Notes under the pieces: generated by a model
The model's input: the letters and a program-made list of their open reading frames with translations, nothing else
What the model was told of the DNA's origin: nothing
Database searches by the model: none
Assembly (NCBI GenBank): GCA_036557665.1
Contig: DATBHG010000117.1
Coordinates: 19,128 to 83,127 of the forward strand
Direction: 5' to 3'
DNA from: VAZQ01 sp036557665
GTDB taxonomy: Bacteria > Pseudomonadota > Alphaproteobacteria > Rhizobiales > Xanthobacteraceae
DNA length: 64,000 nt
Program-made: the position numbers and the translations under genes
Shown: in pieces, positions 61,812 to 64,000 of the stretch
Layout of the letters: each line of letters opens with the position of its first letter
Position numbering within the stretch: the first letter of the stretch is position 1

Positions 61812-63359
61812 TTGGCAAAATCGACCTCGGCGCAATTGAGCTTGGCAGAATCAACTAGCACGATCGTCGATCGCGCCGGTCTCGGCGGTCTGCGCGCGGC
61901 TCTCGTCTCCGGTGTTGCGCTCGCCGTGCTCGGCGGGCTGACAAGCTCGGCTGACGCCTATTACCGGCGGATGCAGTATTTCGGCTCGAGTGTCTGGTCG
62001 GCGCCCGTATACACGCATCGCATGCGCGTAGCCACGCACCGCCACCAGGAGCGGTCCGAGCAGCCGAAGAAGGATTCCGGATTTGGCGAGATGCCCAAGG
62101 GCCCGCTCCAGCTCTCCGTCAACATCAGCACGCAGAAGGTAACGCTCTACAGCAACGGCGTGCGCGTGGCGCAGGGGCCCGTGTCTACCGGGATGCCGGG
62201 CCATCCGACGCCGATGGGCGTTTTCAGCATTATCGAGAAAGACCGCTACCATCACTCGAACATCTACAGCGGCGCTCCCATGCCCTTCATGCAACGCATC
62301 ACCTGGTCCGGTGTGGCTATTCACGAGGGGGTGCTCCCGGGCCATCCGGCCTCGCACGGATGCATCCGCACATCGCACGATTTTGCGCAGAAGCTCTGGC
62401 CCATCACCAAGCTGGGGGTTCGCTTCGTCGTCGCGCGCAGCGAGATCGTGCCGGTCGATTTCGCGCATCCAAAGCTGTTTGTGCCAGCGCAGAAGCCGCC
62501 GGAGGCCCGAATTGCGATGAACGGCGAAACTGATGGTCATGCGGGCGAGCTGGTCAGGCTCGCCCAGGCCGAGCAGAAAGCCGAGGCGACCGACGCGGCT
62601 CCCGCAGGCGCCCCCGTCACAGCGGTCAAGTCGGTCGAGCCTCGTCCTGCCGGCGAAAGGACAGATGATGCCCCAACCCGGGCGGGGACCGTTGCCCCGG
62701 TCCCGGCCGCCTCGGAGACGCCGGCTCTGGTTGCGCCTGCGGAATTGCGCAAGTCGGTCGAGGTCCCGAACGGGAGCGAGAGTCCGGCGCAAGCCGCGTC
62801 CCCTGCCGTTCCGACGACCGGGACGGCTGCGGAGCAAGGACTCGCCAAGCCGGAGCCGACCGTCGATCCTGCCAGACCGATTGTGCCGGCGCGCAGCAAG
62901 GCCGCCGATCAGCCCACCAAGCGTACCGGGCAGGTGGCGGTGTTCGTGAGCCGTAAGGAGAAGAAGATTTTTGTGCGGCAGGGAATGGTGCCGATGTTCG
63001 ATATGCCCATCGTCATCGAGGAGCCTGATCAGCCGCTCGGTCTGCATGTTTTCACCGCCATGGGCGCCACCGAGGATGGAGCGGGAATGCGGTGGAATCT
63101 CATGACCGTCCCAACCGACGGCAATGCAATGCCCGAATACCGAGGCCGCCGGCGTGGACGGGAGCAGCCGGTGCCAGTGCCCGTCGCACACAAGCCTCCT
63201 TCAAGCGCGGCAGAAGCCCTCGACCGCATCCAGTTCCCGAAGGAGGCTGTCGATCGGATCAGCGAGCTCCTGATCCCGGGCTCCTCGCTGGTCATCTCCG
63301 ACGACGGGCTCGGACGCGAGACCGGCCGCGGGACGGAGTTCATCGTGCTCACCCGCTGA
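61812..63359 (+). CDS. L,D-transpeptidase (YkuD domain) with repeat-rich tail
   Basis: A 515-residue exported protein. It starts with TTG at 61812 behind GGAG; a hydrophobic segment (about 28-46, ALVSGVALAVLGGL) serves as signal or anchor. The YkuD domain (about 100-225) has the catalytic SHGCIRTSHDF with C184. A long alanine/proline-rich linker follows (about 240-375), then a second, degenerate YkuD-like half (GQVAVFVSRKEKKIFVRQG onwards) without the catalytic cysteine. It would cross-link peptidoglycan by 3-3 bonds or attach lipoproteins. Placing next to ecfG suggests stress-related wall changes. Confidence 0.82.
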   Translation: MAKSTSAQLSLAESTSTIVDRAGLGGLRAALVSGVALAVLGGLTSSADAYYRRMQYFGSSVWSAPVYTHRMRVATHRHQERSEQPKKDSGFGEMPKGPLQLSVNISTQKVTLYSNGVRVAQGPVSTGMPGHPTPMGVFSIIEKDRYHHSNIYSGAPMPFMQRITWSGVAIHEGVLPGHPASHGCIRTSHDFAQKLWPITKLGVRFVVARSEIVPVDFAHPKLFVPAQKPPEARIAMNGETDGHAGELVRLAQAEQKAEATDAAPAGAPVTAVKSVEPRPAGERTDDAPTRAGTVAPVPAASETPALVAPAELRKSVEVPNGSESPAQAASPAVPTTGTAAEQGLAKPEPTVDPARPIVPARSKAADQPTKRTGQVAVFVSRKEKKIFVRQGMVPMFDMPIVIEEPDQPLGLHVFTAMGATEDGAGMRWNLMTVPTDGNAMPEYRGRRRGREQPVPVPVAHKPPSSAAEALDRIQFPKEAVDRISELLIPGSSLVISDDGLGRETGRGTEFIVLTR

Positions 63360-63371
63360 TCGCTTGCGGCG

Positions 63372-64000
63372 GTGCTCGAAGGCTTCCGCCGAAGCGAGAT
63401 AAAGACAAGCGGCGCGCGCATCCTCACCGTGCAGGGCGGGGCGGGTCCTCCGCTCCTGCTCATGCACGGCAACCCGTTCTCGCACTTGTCCTGGCACAAG
63501 ATCGCGCCGTCCCTCGCGCGAGAATTCACGGTTGTAGCTACGGATCTTCGCGGTTATGGGGATTCCGAAAAGCCGCCGGGCGGCGAGGATCACAGCGGCT
63601 ACTCGTTTCGCGCCATGGCGCAGGATCAGATCGAGGTGATGGCGACGCTCGGCCATCAACGGTTTTATGCGGCCGGCCACGACCGCGGTGCGCGCGTGCT
63701 TCACCGGATGTGCCTCGACCATCCCGAGCGCGTGTCGCGCGCGGCGATTCTGGATATCATCCCCCAGCATCACCTGCTCAATCACGTCACCCGGCAATGG
63801 GGCGCTTTCTCCTGGCATTGGTTCTTCATGATTCAGCCGCATGACCTTCCCGAGCGACTGATGGGCGCCGATCCCGATTATTTCATCGAGAGGAAGCTCG
63901 CGAAGACCGAGCAGGGGTTGAGCTTCTTCGATCCGGCAGCGCTGGCCGAATACAAGCGCTACTTCCGCAATCCTGCGACGATCCATGCCATGTGCGAGGA
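63372..64000 (+). CDS. Haloacetate dehalogenase-like alpha/beta hydrolase, cut by right edge
   Basis: A frame open to the window end (209 codons) encodes an alpha/beta hydrolase of the haloacetate/fluoroacetate dehalogenase and epoxide hydrolase group. The oxyanion block is LLLMHGNPFSHLSWHK, then RGYGDSEKP, and the nucleophile is an aspartate, D104, in AGHDRGARVLH. A cap segment DLPERLMGADPDYF resembles fluoroacetate dehalogenases. The catalytic histidine lies beyond the window. The start is a GTG at 63372, with no ATG in reach and a poor ribosome site. Confidence 0.75.
   Translation, partial: MLEGFRRSEIKTSGARILTVQGGAGPPLLLMHGNPFSHLSWHKIAPSLAREFTVVATDLRGYGDSEKPPGGEDHSGYSFRAMAQDQIEVMATLGHQRFYAAGHDRGARVLHRMCLDHPERVSRAAILDIIPQHHLLNHVTRQWGAFSWHWFFMIQPHDLPERLMGADPDYFIERKLAKTEQGLSFFDPAALAEYKRYFRNPATIHAMCE

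Overview
The window is GC-rich and gene-dense and reads as chromosome from an alphaproteobacterium, probably of the Hyphomicrobiales/Rhizobiales. The strongest evidence is at the right end: a complete alphaproteobacterial general stress response module (sensor kinase, PhyR, NepR, EcfG) with a clear sigma-EcfG promoter. Hopanoid cyclitol-ether genes (hpnI, hpnJ) at the left end, small Rhizobiales-type exported proteins and REPIN-like palindromes fit that placement. I saw no rRNA, tRNA, CRISPR array, transposase or phage gene.

Layout. (1) 1-5400: hopanoid head-group genes (a possible hpnK fragment, hpnI, a membrane glycosyltransferase, an AI-2E/PerM-type permease, hpnJ). (2) 5500-7050: an HTH-TM-PilP-like protein and an RlpA-like protein. 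(3) 7196-25140: a sulfur island. It holds sat divergent from aprMBA; a long YeiH-type exporter with a 50-residue membrane protein; a Rieske oxygenase whose alpha subunit carries the CxH-X26-CxxH spacing of methanesulfonate monooxygenase (MsmA), with msmB and msmC; an MFS carrier; an opposite-strand LysR/msmD-like/cNMP-binding set; a TauE-type exporter; a GcvT-fold/PanB-like pair; and a SoxC-like sulfite dehydrogenase with a SoxD-like cytochrome. (4) 25332-30029: a hydrolase-OsmC fusion and a four-gene ABC importer of the nitrate/sulfonate/taurine type. (5) 30050-39648: mixed genes and a 790-base gene-free stretch. (6) 39849-56590: a second catabolic island with a Bug-type binding protein, two sets of NMT1/sulfonate-type ABC transporter genes, amidohydrolase, DUF1989, RidA, a three-subunit molybdenum hydroxylase, an acyl-CoA ligase, a 6PGDH-like dehydrogenase and an extradiol-type dioxygenase; two REPINs lie inside it. 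(7) 56755-61365: the stress response locus. (8) 61812-64000: an L,D-transpeptidase and the start of a haloacetate-dehalogenase-like hydrolase cut by the window edge.

How the genes may work together. Msm would split methanesulfonate (or a related C1/C2 sulfonate) into sulfite and an aldehyde. Sulfite could be oxidised in the cytoplasm by AprBA/AprM and Sat with ATP gain, exported by YeiH/TauE-type carriers, or oxidised in the periplasm by the SoxC-like enzyme and its cytochrome. The GcvT/PanB-like pair may deal with the C1 unit. The second island looks built to import and open an aromatic or N-heterocyclic ring. These pathway links are inferred from motifs and gene order; no substrate can be proved from sequence alone.
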